This document shows, in pieces, positions 26,034 through 33,918 of a stretch of 64,000 nucleotides of DNA. This DNA comes from Desertivibrio insolitus (lineage in GTDB: Bacteria; Actinomycetota; Actinomycetes; Actinomycetales; Microbacteriaceae), in the NCBI RefSeq assembly GCF_017355965.1, contig NZ_JAFIQW010000003.1, positions 210,001 through 274,000 of the forward strand. Reading direction: 5' to 3'. Both the position numbers and the translations under genes were made by a program. Numbering within the stretch: position 1 is the first letter of the stretch; every line of letters begins with the position of its first letter. The notes beneath the pieces were generated by a model that had not been told where the DNA came from, did no database searches, and saw only the letters and a list, made by a program, of their open reading frames with translations.

Positions 26034-27497
26034 TCACCCGCGCCTCGCGAGGTAGTCCTGCCGCGTACCCCCGGCCCCGGCGGGCAGGACGTCCATCGCG
26101 CCGATCGCCCGTACCAGGGCGTCGTCCTGTGAGGCGTCGGCCAGCTCGCCCGTCTCGCGGTACCGCTCGATCGCGTGCGCGTCCCACACGTCGCCCGGGG
26201 GAGCGGTGAGCGCCTCGCGGCCGACCACGACGACGTTCGGGTCGTCGGGGTATCCGCCGAGCGCCGGCACGAAGTCGTCGTCGTGCTGCAGAGCCACATG
26301 GGCGACGTCGGCGGGCAGGTGCACGTCGCCGGACGGACCGCCCGCCTCGAGCACCGCGTTGACGTTGTAGTCGCCACTCGCAGCGAGCAGCGCGGCGATC
26401 CGCGCCCCCTGCGAGTACCCGGTGACGTTGACCGGCGTCCCGGAATCGACGCCGGCCTCCTCGAGGGCCGCGACCGTCGCCCGATAGGAGTCGGATGACT
26501 CGTCGCCCACGGCCGCGACCGCGTTGCTCTCCCAGTCCCAGGGATTGTCGCCGCCGACGACCGGCGCCTTGCTGTCGGTGCCGGCGACGAACACCTCGAC
26601 GACCTCGCTGCCGTCCTCCGCGCGGTAGGTCTCCACGCGCACCTGCGCGCCGGCCCCGGGCGGGATGCGGGCGAGCCGATCGGCCACGCCGGTCGGTGCC
26701 GTCGTCGCCGTGGCCCCGCCCGAGGGACGCACCGTGACGGGCGCGAGCACCGGGGTCACGGTGCCGGTCGCGACGGCGCGGTTCGGTGCGGAGGGGAGCG
26801 GCGCCACGGTCGCGGGCAGCGCGGTCCCCCCATGAGGGAGAGGCGGCGCGAGGGGGGCGCGCATGCCGCGGCTCAGGGCGAGGGCGGCAGCGGGCACGCC
26901 GAAGAGCGGCAGCAGCGCGTGCAGCAGGTCCACCCGGGCGGCCGCGTCGTCGGCGAGCGCCCGCACGCCCGCGAGGAAGCGCGGCTCGGCCACCAGTTCC
27001 GCGAAGTCTGTGCCAGGCGCCATGGCCGGGGGCACCGCGAGACCCGCCCGCTCGAGCAGTCCCCTCAGCTCGGGCGGCACCGGCACCGGCAGTCCCATCC
27101 GGTCGACGACGGCGTTCGCGCCTGCGGCGGGGCGGCTCACGAGCCACGCGGCGAGCGCGGTGAGCGTCCACGCGGCGTCGTGGGCGGACACCTCGGCGAA
27201 GTCGTACTGCTCCGCCGCGATCCGCACGCCCTGCGCGAGCTCGGCGGCCTCGACGGCGAGGCCGGGCAGCGTGACGAGCAGCTCGGCGAGCCCGGCCTCG
27301 GCGGCGAATGCGGTGGCGGGGGCGTCGACGAACCGCAGCCGCGCGGGGGAGACCTCGAGCTGCGCCGTGCGGGTCGCGGCGAGCGCCTCCAGCACCGCCG
27401 ACTCCACCTTGTCGAGCTGCGTGGCGACGTGCAGCAGGTCGTCGGTCACGACCGAGACGCCGCCCGTCGTGACCGTGATGTCGCCCGGGGCCGCCAT
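26034..27497 (-). CDS. Putative Ser-hydrolase with WXG/LXG-like helical N-terminal region
   Basis: A 487-residue protein. The first 210 residues are helical and resemble ESX/type VII substrate heads (TDDLLHVATQLDKVESAVLEALAATRTAQLEV, LAELLVTLPGLAVEAAELAQGV). A Thr/Pro/Ala-rich linker (about 225-275) leads to an alpha/beta hydrolase-like domain with VFVAGTDSK, the nucleophile elbow GYSQGAR and a likely catalytic His in DVAHVALQHDDDFVPAL. No signal peptide is visible. Its ATG overlaps the stop of the WXG-like gene by one base (TGATG). I infer a partner pair, possibly type VII-secreted, but no secretion genes are nearby. Confidence 0.65.
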   Translation of the reverse strand: MAAPGDITVTTGGVSVVTDDLLHVATQLDKVESAVLEALAATRTAQLEVSPARLRFVDAPATAFAAEAGLAELLVTLPGLAVEAAELAQGVRIAAEQYDFAEVSAHDAAWTLTALAAWLVSRPAAGANAVVDRMGLPVPVPPELRGLLERAGLAVPPAMAPGTDFAELVAEPRFLAGVRALADDAAARVDLLHALLPLFGVPAAALALSRGMRAPLAPPLPHGGTALPATVAPLPSAPNRAVATGTVTPVLAPVTVRPSGGATATTAPTGVADRLARIPPGAGAQVRVETYRAEDGSEVVEVFVAGTDSKAPVVGGDNPWDWESNAVAAVGDESSDSYRATVAALEEAGVDSGTPVNVTGYSQGARIAALLAASGDYNVNAVLEAGGPSGDVHLPADVAHVALQHDDDFVPALGGYPDDPNVVVVGREALTAPPGDVWDAHAIERYRETGELADASQDDALVRAIGAMDVLPAGAGGTRQDYLARRG

Positions 27498-27778
27498 CAG
27501 CCGCCCAGGACGGTTCGGCCGGCGAGCGTGGCGCCGCGCGCGTCATCCGCCCGCTCCTCGGCGAGCAGCAGCCGGCGGGCCAGCTCGTCGCGTCGCGTCG
27601 CGAACGCCCGCGCGGCGGCGCCCTGCCAGGTCGACGGCACGGCCGGCGTCGACAGCACCGCGCGGTCGAGCGCGGTCACGACCCGGGCGAGCAGTGTCGC
27701 CTGCGCGGCGAGGTCGTCGACCACGGCCCGGCGCGCTCCCGCCACGAGTCCATCGGTGATCCCCCCGGTTCCTGCCAC
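27497..27778 (-). CDS. Small WXG100-like helical protein
   Basis: A 93-residue protein, all helical by eye, with a central W-Q-G turn (PSTWQGAAARAFATRRDELARRL) flanked by two helices (VVDDLAAQATLLARVVTALDRAVL and the C-terminal one). This is the layout of WXG100/ESAT-6-like proteins. The frame continues upstream through antisense of the phosphatase gene; GTG at 27778 is the start that leaves only the helical hairpin. Coupled to the hydrolase gene that follows. Confidence 0.6.
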   Translation of the reverse strand: MAGTGGITDGLVAGARRAVVDDLAAQATLLARVVTALDRAVLSTPAVPSTWQGAAARAFATRRDELARRLLLAEERADDARGATLAGRTVLGG

Positions 27779-27890
27779 CGTTCCATGCTCGTCCGGGACC
27801 CCCGCCGACGGGCGGCCGATAGGCGGTCGGTGAAGACCGCCGCCGAGATCCCGACTGGGAAGGAGAGGGGATCTGCGACAGAATCGCGGG

Positions 27891-28412
27891 GTGGACTTCG
27901 ACGGGACCGGCGACGAGCGCGCCCGTTTCCGCATCTGCTTCGTCTGCACCGGCAACATCTGCCGCTCGCCGATGGCCGAGACCGTCTTCCGCGCCATCGC
28001 TCGCGAGGAGGGGTTCGAGGACTCCGTCGAGGTGACGAGCGCGGGCACCGGCGACTGGCACGTGGGCGAGCGCGCCGACCCCCGCACGCTCACCGCCCTC
28101 ATCCGCCGCGACTACGACGGGTCCGCGCACCGCGCGAAGCAGTTCGAGCCGTCGTGGTTCGCCGACCTCGACCTCGTCATCGCCCTCGACCGCTCGCACG
28201 AACGCGTGCTGCGGGCGTGGGCGCCCACCGAGCAGGAGCGCGCGAAGGTGCACCTGCTCACCGCCTTCGACCCCGACCGCGCCGGGCTCGACGTCGCCGA
28301 CCCGTACTACTCGGATGATGCGATGTTCGACCACACGCTCGCCCAGATCGAGCACTCGGCCCGCGCGCTGTTCGCCCAGATCCGACCCGCACTACGACAG
28401 GGAGCCGCATGA
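27891..28412 (+). CDS. Low-molecular-weight protein-tyrosine phosphatase
   Basis: A 173-residue LMW-PTP. The catalytic P-loop is CTGNICRS (Cys19, Arg25) directly after the first strand, and the general acid is Asp137 in ADPYYSDD. Start GTG; the N-terminus is about 10 residues longer than usual. Its stop overlaps the purB ATG by 4 bp (ATGA), so it is coupled to purine synthesis, as often seen in actinobacteria though the reason is unknown. Confidence 0.92.
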   Translation: MDFDGTGDERARFRICFVCTGNICRSPMAETVFRAIAREEGFEDSVEVTSAGTGDWHVGERADPRTLTALIRRDYDGSAHRAKQFEPSWFADLDLVIALDRSHERVLRAWAPTEQERAKVHLLTAFDPDRAGLDVADPYYSDDAMFDHTLAQIEHSARALFAQIRPALRQGAA

Positions 28413-29806
28413 CGCTGCCCGACCAGCCCATCAGTCCGCTCGACGGCCGCTACCGCCCGGCGGTCGCCGAGCTCGGGGAGCACCTCTCCGAGGCCGGCCT
28501 CAACCGTGCCCGCGTGCACGTCGAGGTCGAGTGGCTCCTCTACCTCACCGGTCACGGCCTCTTCGGCTCGTCGCCGCTGAGCGAGGACCAGGCCCGCGCG
28601 CTGCGCGCCCTGGTCGCCGACTTCGGGCAGAAAGAGATCGACGAGCTCGCCACGATCGAGGCGCGGACGCGCCACGACGTCAAGGCCGTCGAGTACCTCG
28701 TGCGCGCCAAGCTCGACGAGCTCGGACTCTCGGCGATCGCCGAGCTCACGCACTTCGCCTGCACGAGCGAGGACATCAACAACCTCTCCTACGCCCTCAC
28801 TGTCAGCGCGGCCGTGCGCTCCGTGTGGCTGCCGCGCCTGCACACGCTGCTCGAGAAGCTCCGCTCGATGGCGATCGAGCACCGCGAGGCCGTCATGCTC
28901 GCCCACACGCACGGGCAGCCCGCGACGCCCACCACGATGGGCAAGGAGTTCGCGGTCTTCGTCCACCGCCTCGAGCGGCTGACGAAGCAGATCGAGGAGA
29001 CGGAGTACGTCGGCAAGTTCAGCGGCGCGACCGGCACGTTCGCCGCGCACGTCGCCGCCGATCCCACCCAGGACTGGCCCGCGATCTCGCGTGAGTTCGT
29101 CGAGTCGCTCGGCCTGGTCTGGACGCCGCTGACGACGCAGATCGAGCCGCACGACTGGCAGGCCGGGCTGTACCAGCGCATCAGCCACCTGGGCCGCGTA
29201 CTGCACAACCTGTGCACCGATATGTGGACCTACATCTCGATGGGCTACTTCACCCAGATCCCGCAGCCGGGTGCCACGGGCTCGTCGACGATGCCGCACA
29301 AGATCAACCCGATCCGGTTCGAGAACGCCGAGGCGAACCTCGAGCTCGCGTCGGCGCTGCTCGACAGCCTCGCCGCGACCCTCGTCACCTCGCGCCTGCA
29401 GCGCGACCTCACCGACTCGACGACGCAGCGCAACATCGGCGTCGCCCTCGGCCACTCGCTGCTCGCGATCGACAACATCACCCGTGGGCTCGGCGAGGTC
29501 GCGCTGTCGCAGGAGATGCTGCAGGCCGACCTCGACACCAACTGGGAGGTGCTCGCCGAGGCCATCCAGACCGTCATCCGGGCCGAGGTGACCGCGGGCA
29601 CGAGCTCGATCGCGGACCCCTACGCGGTGCTCAAGGACCTCACGCGCGGGCGCCGTGTCGGAGCGGCCGAACTCGCCGAGTTCATCGACGGACTCGACAT
29701 CTCGGATGCTGCCAAGCAGCGCCTCACGGCGCTGACGCCCGCCGGGTACGCGGGCCTCGCCGCTCAGCTGGTCGACGCGATCGCGCGTCCGGAGACATCC
29801 GTCTGA
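28409..29806 (+). CDS. purB: Adenylosuccinate lyase
   Basis: A 465-residue fumarase/aspartase superfamily enzyme, acting in two steps of purine synthesis (SAICAR to AICAR and adenylosuccinate to AMP). The signature loop GSSTMPHKINPIRFENAE (near 290-307) contains the catalytic Ser. TSEDINNLSYAL and HTHGQPATPTTMGKE (with the catalytic His) match the E. coli-like, longer PurB type. The 3' end overlaps the convergent EamA transporter by 43 bp. Confidence 0.95.
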   Translation: MTLPDQPISPLDGRYRPAVAELGEHLSEAGLNRARVHVEVEWLLYLTGHGLFGSSPLSEDQARALRALVADFGQKEIDELATIEARTRHDVKAVEYLVRAKLDELGLSAIAELTHFACTSEDINNLSYALTVSAAVRSVWLPRLHTLLEKLRSMAIEHREAVMLAHTHGQPATPTTMGKEFAVFVHRLERLTKQIEETEYVGKFSGATGTFAAHVAADPTQDWPAISREFVESLGLVWTPLTTQIEPHDWQAGLYQRISHLGRVLHNLCTDMWTYISMGYFTQIPQPGATGSSTMPHKINPIRFENAEANLELASALLDSLAATLVTSRLQRDLTDSTTQRNIGVALGHSLLAIDNITRGLGEVALSQEMLQADLDTNWEVLAEAIQTVIRAEVTAGTSSIADPYAVLKDLTRGRRVGAAELAEFIDGLDISDAAKQRLTALTPAGYAGLAAQLVDAIARPETSV

Positions 29807-30753
29807 TCCTCGGGGTCGAGTGCCGGCACCTCGGGTTCGAGGAGTGCCGGCCTCGGCCGCGGCTCCCACTTCACGAGGGCGATGCCGACCAGGATCAGCA
29901 GTCCGCCGAGTGCCTGCGCGGGGGTGAGCGCCTCGCCGAGCAGCAGCCAGCTGTAGAGCGCGGCGGCGACCACCTCGAGCAGCCCCGCGAACGACGCGAG
30001 CTGCGAGCCGAGCAGCTCGGAGCCGGCGATGCTCGCCGCGTACGCGAAGCCGGTCGAGAGCACGCCGAGCACGAGTAACGGGATCCACCAGGGGAGCGCG
30101 GCGCCCGCGACGTCGACGTCGCCGAACGCGACCGTGAACGGCACGAGCCCGGTGAGACCGACCACCCCGAGCGCGATGCCGCCGATGAGCAGCCCGGCGG
30201 AGGCGAGCACGACCGGCGGCAGCCCCTCGCTCGGGCGCCCCGCGACGAGGTAGTAGACCGCGCAGCCGACGGCGGCGATCGCGGCGAAGGTCAGTCCGAG
30301 CACGTCGAGGGCGCCACCCGCGGGGGAGACGACGAGGGAGAGGCCGACCATGGCGACGACCGATCCGCCGAGCACGAGCGCCCGCGGCATCCGTCGCGTC
30401 GTCGCCCAGCCGAGCAGCACCAGCAGCACCGGCGCGACGTACTCGACGAGGATCGCGGTGCTCACGGGGATGCGCTGGACGGCGGCGTAGTACGCCAACT
30501 GCGTCGCGGCGACGCCGACGAGCGCCATGAGGAGGATGCGCGTGCGCCCCTGCCACACGAGCGACCAGCGCCCGCGCAGAGCGATGAGGGCCGGCACGGC
30601 GAGCGCGGCGCCGCCGATGATCGAGCGGGCCGTGACGGCGGCGGCAGGGCTCCAGCCGATCTCGAGCAGCGGCTTCGCGAGGGTTCCGGAGAGGCCGAAC
30701 GCCAGCGACGCGGACACGGCGACGAGCAAACCCGTGGTGGTCTTCGAGCGCAC
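29764..30753 (-). CDS. EamA-family drug/metabolite transporter
   Basis: A 329-residue DMT exporter with ten predicted helices in two EamA repeats: LVAVSASLAFGLSGTLAKPLLEIGW starts the first, GLTFAAIAAVGCAVYYLVAG the second, and LLGSQLASFAGLLEVVAAALYSWLLLGEAL carries the conserved Glu-rich end. Substrate unknown. Start GTG with AGGAGG at a good distance, lying inside a palindrome; divergent from a CGNR regulator that may control it. Its C-terminus is encoded antisense to the purB end. Confidence 0.88.
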   Translation of the reverse strand: MRSKTTTGLLVAVSASLAFGLSGTLAKPLLEIGWSPAAAVTARSIIGGAALAVPALIALRGRWSLVWQGRTRILLMALVGVAATQLAYYAAVQRIPVSTAILVEYVAPVLLVLLGWATTRRMPRALVLGGSVVAMVGLSLVVSPAGGALDVLGLTFAAIAAVGCAVYYLVAGRPSEGLPPVVLASAGLLIGGIALGVVGLTGLVPFTVAFGDVDVAGAALPWWIPLLVLGVLSTGFAYAASIAGSELLGSQLASFAGLLEVVAAALYSWLLLGEALTPAQALGGLLILVGIALVKWEPRPRPALLEPEVPALDPEDQTDVSGRAIASTS

Positions 30754-30760
30754 GGCACAC

Positions 30761-30796
30761 CTCCTGTCAGGAGCACGAAACGGTTACGCTCCTGAC
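30761..30796. promoter_or_regulatory. Inverted repeat between EamA and CGNR genes
   Basis: GTCAGGAGC (30766-30774) and GCTCCTGAC (30788-30796) form a 9-bp inverted repeat with a 13-bp spacer. The left arm lies in a second dyad, CTCCTGTCAGGAG (30761-30773), which includes the EamA ribosome site. The spacing of about two helical turns suits a dimeric repressor, plausibly the adjacent CGNR protein. Confidence 0.5.
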
Positions 30797-30824
30797 GGTA
30801 GAGTCAGCGCGATAAGGAGTCAAA

Positions 30825-31385
30825 TTGCATTTCGCCCCTGACACGGAGGTGACGCTGGAGTTCATCGTGGCGCTCGCCAACACCGACCCGTCCGCCTCCC
30901 GCACGGGCGAGGACGAGCTCGCGAAGCCCGAGCGCCTCACCGAGCTGCTCGACGAGCACCGCTACACGGGACGGCGCGACAACGACGCCGCCGAGCTCGC
31001 CGAGGTAACCGCGACGCGCGACCTCGTGCGGCGGATCTGGCGCCTCGAGCGCGACGACGCCGTCGTGGAGGTGAACCGGATGCTCGTCGAGGGCAAAGCC
31101 CTGCCGCAGCTCGTGCGGCACGACGACTTCGACTGGCACCTGCACGCGACCGAGTCGGATGCCCCGCTCGCCGAGCGCATGCGGGTGGAGATCGCGCTCG
31201 CTCTCGTCGACGTGCTGCGCACCGACGAAATGGGCCGGCTCAGAGTGTGCGCGGCCGACGACTGCGAGGGGCTGCTCGTCGACCTGTCGCGCAACGGGTC
31301 GAAGCGCTACTGCAGCGTGCGCTGCGGCAACCGCATGAACATGGTCGCGTTCCGCGAGCGCCAGGCGGGCGAGCCGGGTCAGTGA
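30825..31385 (+). CDS. CGNR zinc-finger protein (ABATE domain, probable regulator)
   Basis: A 186-residue protein with the N-terminal ABATE-like all-helical region and the C-terminal CGNR zinc finger: CAADDCEGLLVDLSRNGSKR followed by YCSVRCGNRMN, giving a C-x4-C...C-x3-C set. These proteins are predicted stress-responsive regulators. The start is TTG at 30825, chosen because AAGGAG lies 5 bp upstream. It is divergent from the EamA transporter, a common arrangement for a regulator and its target. Confidence 0.87.
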   Translation: MHFAPDTEVTLEFIVALANTDPSASRTGEDELAKPERLTELLDEHRYTGRRDNDAAELAEVTATRDLVRRIWRLERDDAVVEVNRMLVEGKALPQLVRHDDFDWHLHATESDAPLAERMRVEIALALVDVLRTDEMGRLRVCAADDCEGLLVDLSRNGSKRYCSVRCGNRMNMVAFRERQAGEPGQ

Positions 31386-31639
31386 GCGCGCGGGCCGTCC
31401 GGTCCGTCGGAGGGGTCCTCGTACAGGTGCGTGCGGCCGTCGGTGTCGCCGCGCACGGCGAGGGCGAGCATCGCGAAGATCACGAGCGCGACGATGAAGG
31501 CGACGCCGCCGAAGATGATGCCGAGCACGAGGTCGCGCGTGACCACCGTGACGACGAAGCCGGTGAACACACCGAAGATGGCGCTGAGCCCGACGAGCTC
31601 GAGAGGCCGGGTCTTGTCCCGACGGCGTGGCTCGCTCAT
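31379..31639 (-). CDS. Small two-helix membrane protein
   Basis: An 86-residue protein: basic start (MSEPRRRDKTRPLEL), two membrane segments (VGLSAIFGVFTGFVVTVV and LVLGIIFGGVAFIVALVIFAMLALAV) and a charged tail with DGPDGPRAH. Family not recognised. The start ATG is preceded by GGAGGAGC and overlaps the HdeD-like gene stop by 4 bp. Its 3' end overlaps the convergent CGNR gene by 7 bp. Confidence 0.7.
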   Translation of the reverse strand: MSEPRRRDKTRPLELVGLSAIFGVFTGFVVTVVTRDLVLGIIFGGVAFIVALVIFAMLALAVRGDTDGRTHLYEDPSDGPDGPRAH

Positions 31640-32268
31640 GATGCTCCTCCTGCTCGTTCGACCGGATGCTTCCGCGCCCCGCGCACACTGAGCGCGCCGA
31701 TCGCCGAGTACACGCCCACGATGGCGGCCCACGCGCCGAGCAGCCCGACGCCCACGATGGCGGCGGTGAGCTGGCGGGCGACCCCGTCGGGTCCGCTGAA
31801 GTCCTGTGCGAGATCCGGCGGCAGCAGCAGCAGGGCCACCGCGAGCAGGACCGTGAGCGCGCCCGCGCCGATCCACTCTCGGGACAGCGCTGACGTGCGT
31901 CGCTCGCGCAGTCCCGCGACGAGTTCCAGGGCCCCGGCGATCAACGCGTAGGCGGTGACGATCGCGAGGAAGACCCCCGTGCCGGCGTCGGCGAACAGCA
32001 GGGCGAGGGCGCCGCTCACGATCCCGACGACGGCCTGCACGAGCAGCAGGGTGGCGGTCGACCGGCGAAGTCCCGAGCGCAGCGTCAGCCAGAGCGTCAG
32101 GGCCCCGGATGCCACGGCGAACACGCCGAAAGTCACGAGCCCGAGCCGCGCGGAGTGGTCCTGCGAGAACGTGATGACGAGGGCGAGCGCGAGAGCGGCC
32201 GCGGCGCGCACGGCGAGCACGCGCCAGTACGCGGACCGCGCGGAAGCGGTGGGGAGGGAGATCGGCAC
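31636..32268 (-). CDS. HdeD/DUF308-like membrane protein
   Basis: A 210-residue protein with about six helices in three pairs (ALALALVITFSQ, LGLVTFGVFAVASGALTLWLTL, LLVQAVVGIVSGALALLFA, FLAIVTAYALIAGALELVAGLRERR, WIGAGALTVLLAVALLLL, LTAAIVGVGLLGAWAAIVGVY). The AYALIAGALELVAGLRERR segment is typical of HdeD-related proteins. Start GTG at 32268; the frame runs on upstream without sense. Coupled to the small membrane protein that follows. Confidence 0.7.
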   Translation of the reverse strand: MPISLPTASARSAYWRVLAVRAAAALALALVITFSQDHSARLGLVTFGVFAVASGALTLWLTLRSGLRRSTATLLLVQAVVGIVSGALALLFADAGTGVFLAIVTAYALIAGALELVAGLRERRTSALSREWIGAGALTVLLAVALLLLPPDLAQDFSGPDGVARQLTAAIVGVGLLGAWAAIVGVYSAIGALSVRGARKHPVERAGGAS

Positions 32269-32394
32269 TCGACCATCCCCTTCCGTTCGGGCGCTGCGGG
32301 CGCGAGCGCTGCGACAGTCTACTCGCGGCCTCCTGCACGCCGCCGGGGTGCGGCCGGGCGGCGAACGCCCAGGTGCGCCTCGGACGATCGGGAC

Positions 32395-33243
32395 GTGCCC
32401 GCCGACCGTATCGCTTCGTTCACCCGCTCCGGACTGCGCTTCGACGTGACCGACGGCGGGCCGCTCGACGGCCCGGTGGTCGTGCTCCTGCACGGCTTCC
32501 CCGGCTCCCGTCAGACCTGGTCGTCGGTCGCACCCCTGCTGCACGACGCAGGCCTCCGCACCCTCGCCTTCGATCAGCGGGGCTATTCGCGGGAGGCCAG
32601 GCCGCCGAGGCGGAGCGACTACCGAGCCGCCGAGGTCTCCCGCGATGTGCTCGGCCTGATCGACGCCGTCGGTGCCGCGCCGGTGCACCTCGTCGGGCAC
32701 GACTGGGGCGGCTTCGTCGCGTGGCACCTCGCCGCGGTCGCACCGGCCCGGCTGGCGAGCATGACCGTGCTGTCGACGCCGCATCCACGGGCGATGCTCG
32801 CGTCGCTGCCGCGGTCGGCCCAGCTGCTCCGCTCCGCCTACATGGGCTTCTTCCAGCTGCCACGGCTGCCCGAAGCGGCGCTGCGCGGTCGGATGACGCG
32901 GATGCTCGAGGCATCCGGGCTGCCTGCGTCCCACGCCACGGAGTACGAGCGATTGCTGCAGGAGCCGGGCGCCCTGACCGGTGCCCTGAACTGGTACCGG
33001 GGGATGGCACTGCCGGACCGCCGGGACCGCGGTGCCGCCGGTCGCCCCGTCAGAGTGCCGACGACGTACGTGTGGGGAAAGCGGGACTTCGCGTTGGGCC
33101 GGCATGCTGCGGAGCTGACGGAGCGGCAGGTGGCCGCCGGCTACCGGTTTGTCGAACTCGACGAGACGCACTGGCTGCCGGAACTCGCGCCGGAGCGCGT
33201 GGCGGCGGAGACGATCGCGCGGGTGCGGGGAGCTCGGGGGTGA
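32395..33243 (+). CDS. Epoxide-hydrolase-like alpha/beta hydrolase
   Basis: A 282-residue soluble alpha/beta hydrolase. The oxyanion motif is LLHGFPGSRQTW, the nucleophile elbow VGHDWGGFVAW has Asp where lipases have Ser (the hallmark of epoxide hydrolases and haloalkane dehalogenases), and the catalytic His is in DETHWLPELAPERV. A cap domain lies between. The start is GTG in VPADRIASF; the frame is open further upstream but antisense to the HdeD-like gene. Substrate unknown. Confidence 0.82.
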   Translation: MPADRIASFTRSGLRFDVTDGGPLDGPVVVLLHGFPGSRQTWSSVAPLLHDAGLRTLAFDQRGYSREARPPRRSDYRAAEVSRDVLGLIDAVGAAPVHLVGHDWGGFVAWHLAAVAPARLASMTVLSTPHPRAMLASLPRSAQLLRSAYMGFFQLPRLPEAALRGRMTRMLEASGLPASHATEYERLLQEPGALTGALNWYRGMALPDRRDRGAAGRPVRVPTTYVWGKRDFALGRHAAELTERQVAAGYRFVELDETHWLPELAPERVAAETIARVRGARG

Positions 33244-33381
33244 GGTGGAATCGCTCCATCCCGCTACGAGCGCGGCGACAGTGGCGCCGCGCATTGCCCA
33301 ATCGGAACGATTGCGCGACCTCTCCAATCTCCTCGATGGAGACGGTTCGCTGCCAAGTGAGACTGGTAGCGTCCGAGCGAG

Positions 33382-33711
33382 ATGAGGGAGCGGCCGGAGG
33401 AACGACCGGGGCGAGGCCGCGGCGTTCTCTTCGGGACCCTCGCCGGCACCATCCTGGGCGCCCTCGTGGCAGGGCCAGTACTGGTCTTCATTCCCGCGAC
33501 GTTGCCCGGCCTGATCACCGTGGCGTTTTGCACCTCGTACGTGACCGTCACGCTGCTGTGGTCACGGACGCGAGGGGCATTGGTGTCGTCGCTGATCGCC
33601 CTCGTCACCGGAGTGATCGTCGCCGCGCTCATCCCTCTGCAACTCGCCACGCTGTGCGCGGTCGTCGCCGCCTTCCTCACCGCGGTCGGGGGTCGGTCGG
33701 CGCGGCGGTGA
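33382..33711 (+). CDS. Small hypothetical membrane protein
   Basis: A 109-residue protein with a basic N-terminus (RERPEERPGRGRG) and three membrane segments (VLFGTLAGTILGALVAGPVLVF, LPGLITVAFCTSYVTVTLLW, LVSSLIALVTGVIVAALI plus TLCAVVAAFLTAV). No family recognised. Good hydrophobic periodicity and normal codon use support a real gene. Confidence 0.6.
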   Translation: MRERPEERPGRGRGVLFGTLAGTILGALVAGPVLVFIPATLPGLITVAFCTSYVTVTLLWSRTRGALVSSLIALVTGVIVAALIPLQLATLCAVVAAFLTAVGGRSARR

Positions 33712-33816
33712 TGTGCGACGCCGCGATGTCCCAATCCGGATCGCTTCGTGCGCACCCGTTGCCGGTGTGGCCAGTAGTAACCGCGCATTTCGACAAGAGC
33801 TGCGCTCCCGCCGCTT

Positions 33817-33852
33817 CAATCGCTCCAATCGCTCCAATCGCTCCAATCGCTC
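33817..33852. repeat. Four tandem copies of CAATCGCTC
   Basis: A 9-bp unit repeated four times without interruption in the non-coding gap downstream of the M23 peptidase gene. Probably replication slippage; too short for a CRISPR-like array. Confidence 0.8.
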
Positions 33853-33871
33853 GGAGCCTCGGAACAACGAG

Positions 33872-33906
33872 GACGCCCCGACCCTGCAAGGAGGGATCGG
33901 GGCGTC
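33872..33906 (-). terminator. Intrinsic terminator after the M23 peptidase gene
   Basis: Stem GACGCCCCGA / TCGGGGCGTC (10 bp) with inner CCCT/AGGG pairing, 12 bp after the peptidase stop; read on the minus strand it is followed by CTCGTTGTT. Confidence 0.7.
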
Positions 33907-33918
33907 TCGCGTGGGCGG

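Noticed and set aside
28307-30760. An 817-codon minus-strand frame opposite purB
   Set aside because: It is an antisense shadow of purB. The real minus-strand gene in this area is the EamA transporter in another frame.
33817-33852. Possible CRISPR or regulatory repeat array
   Set aside because: Four direct 9-bp copies without spacers and no cas genes; it is simple slippage.
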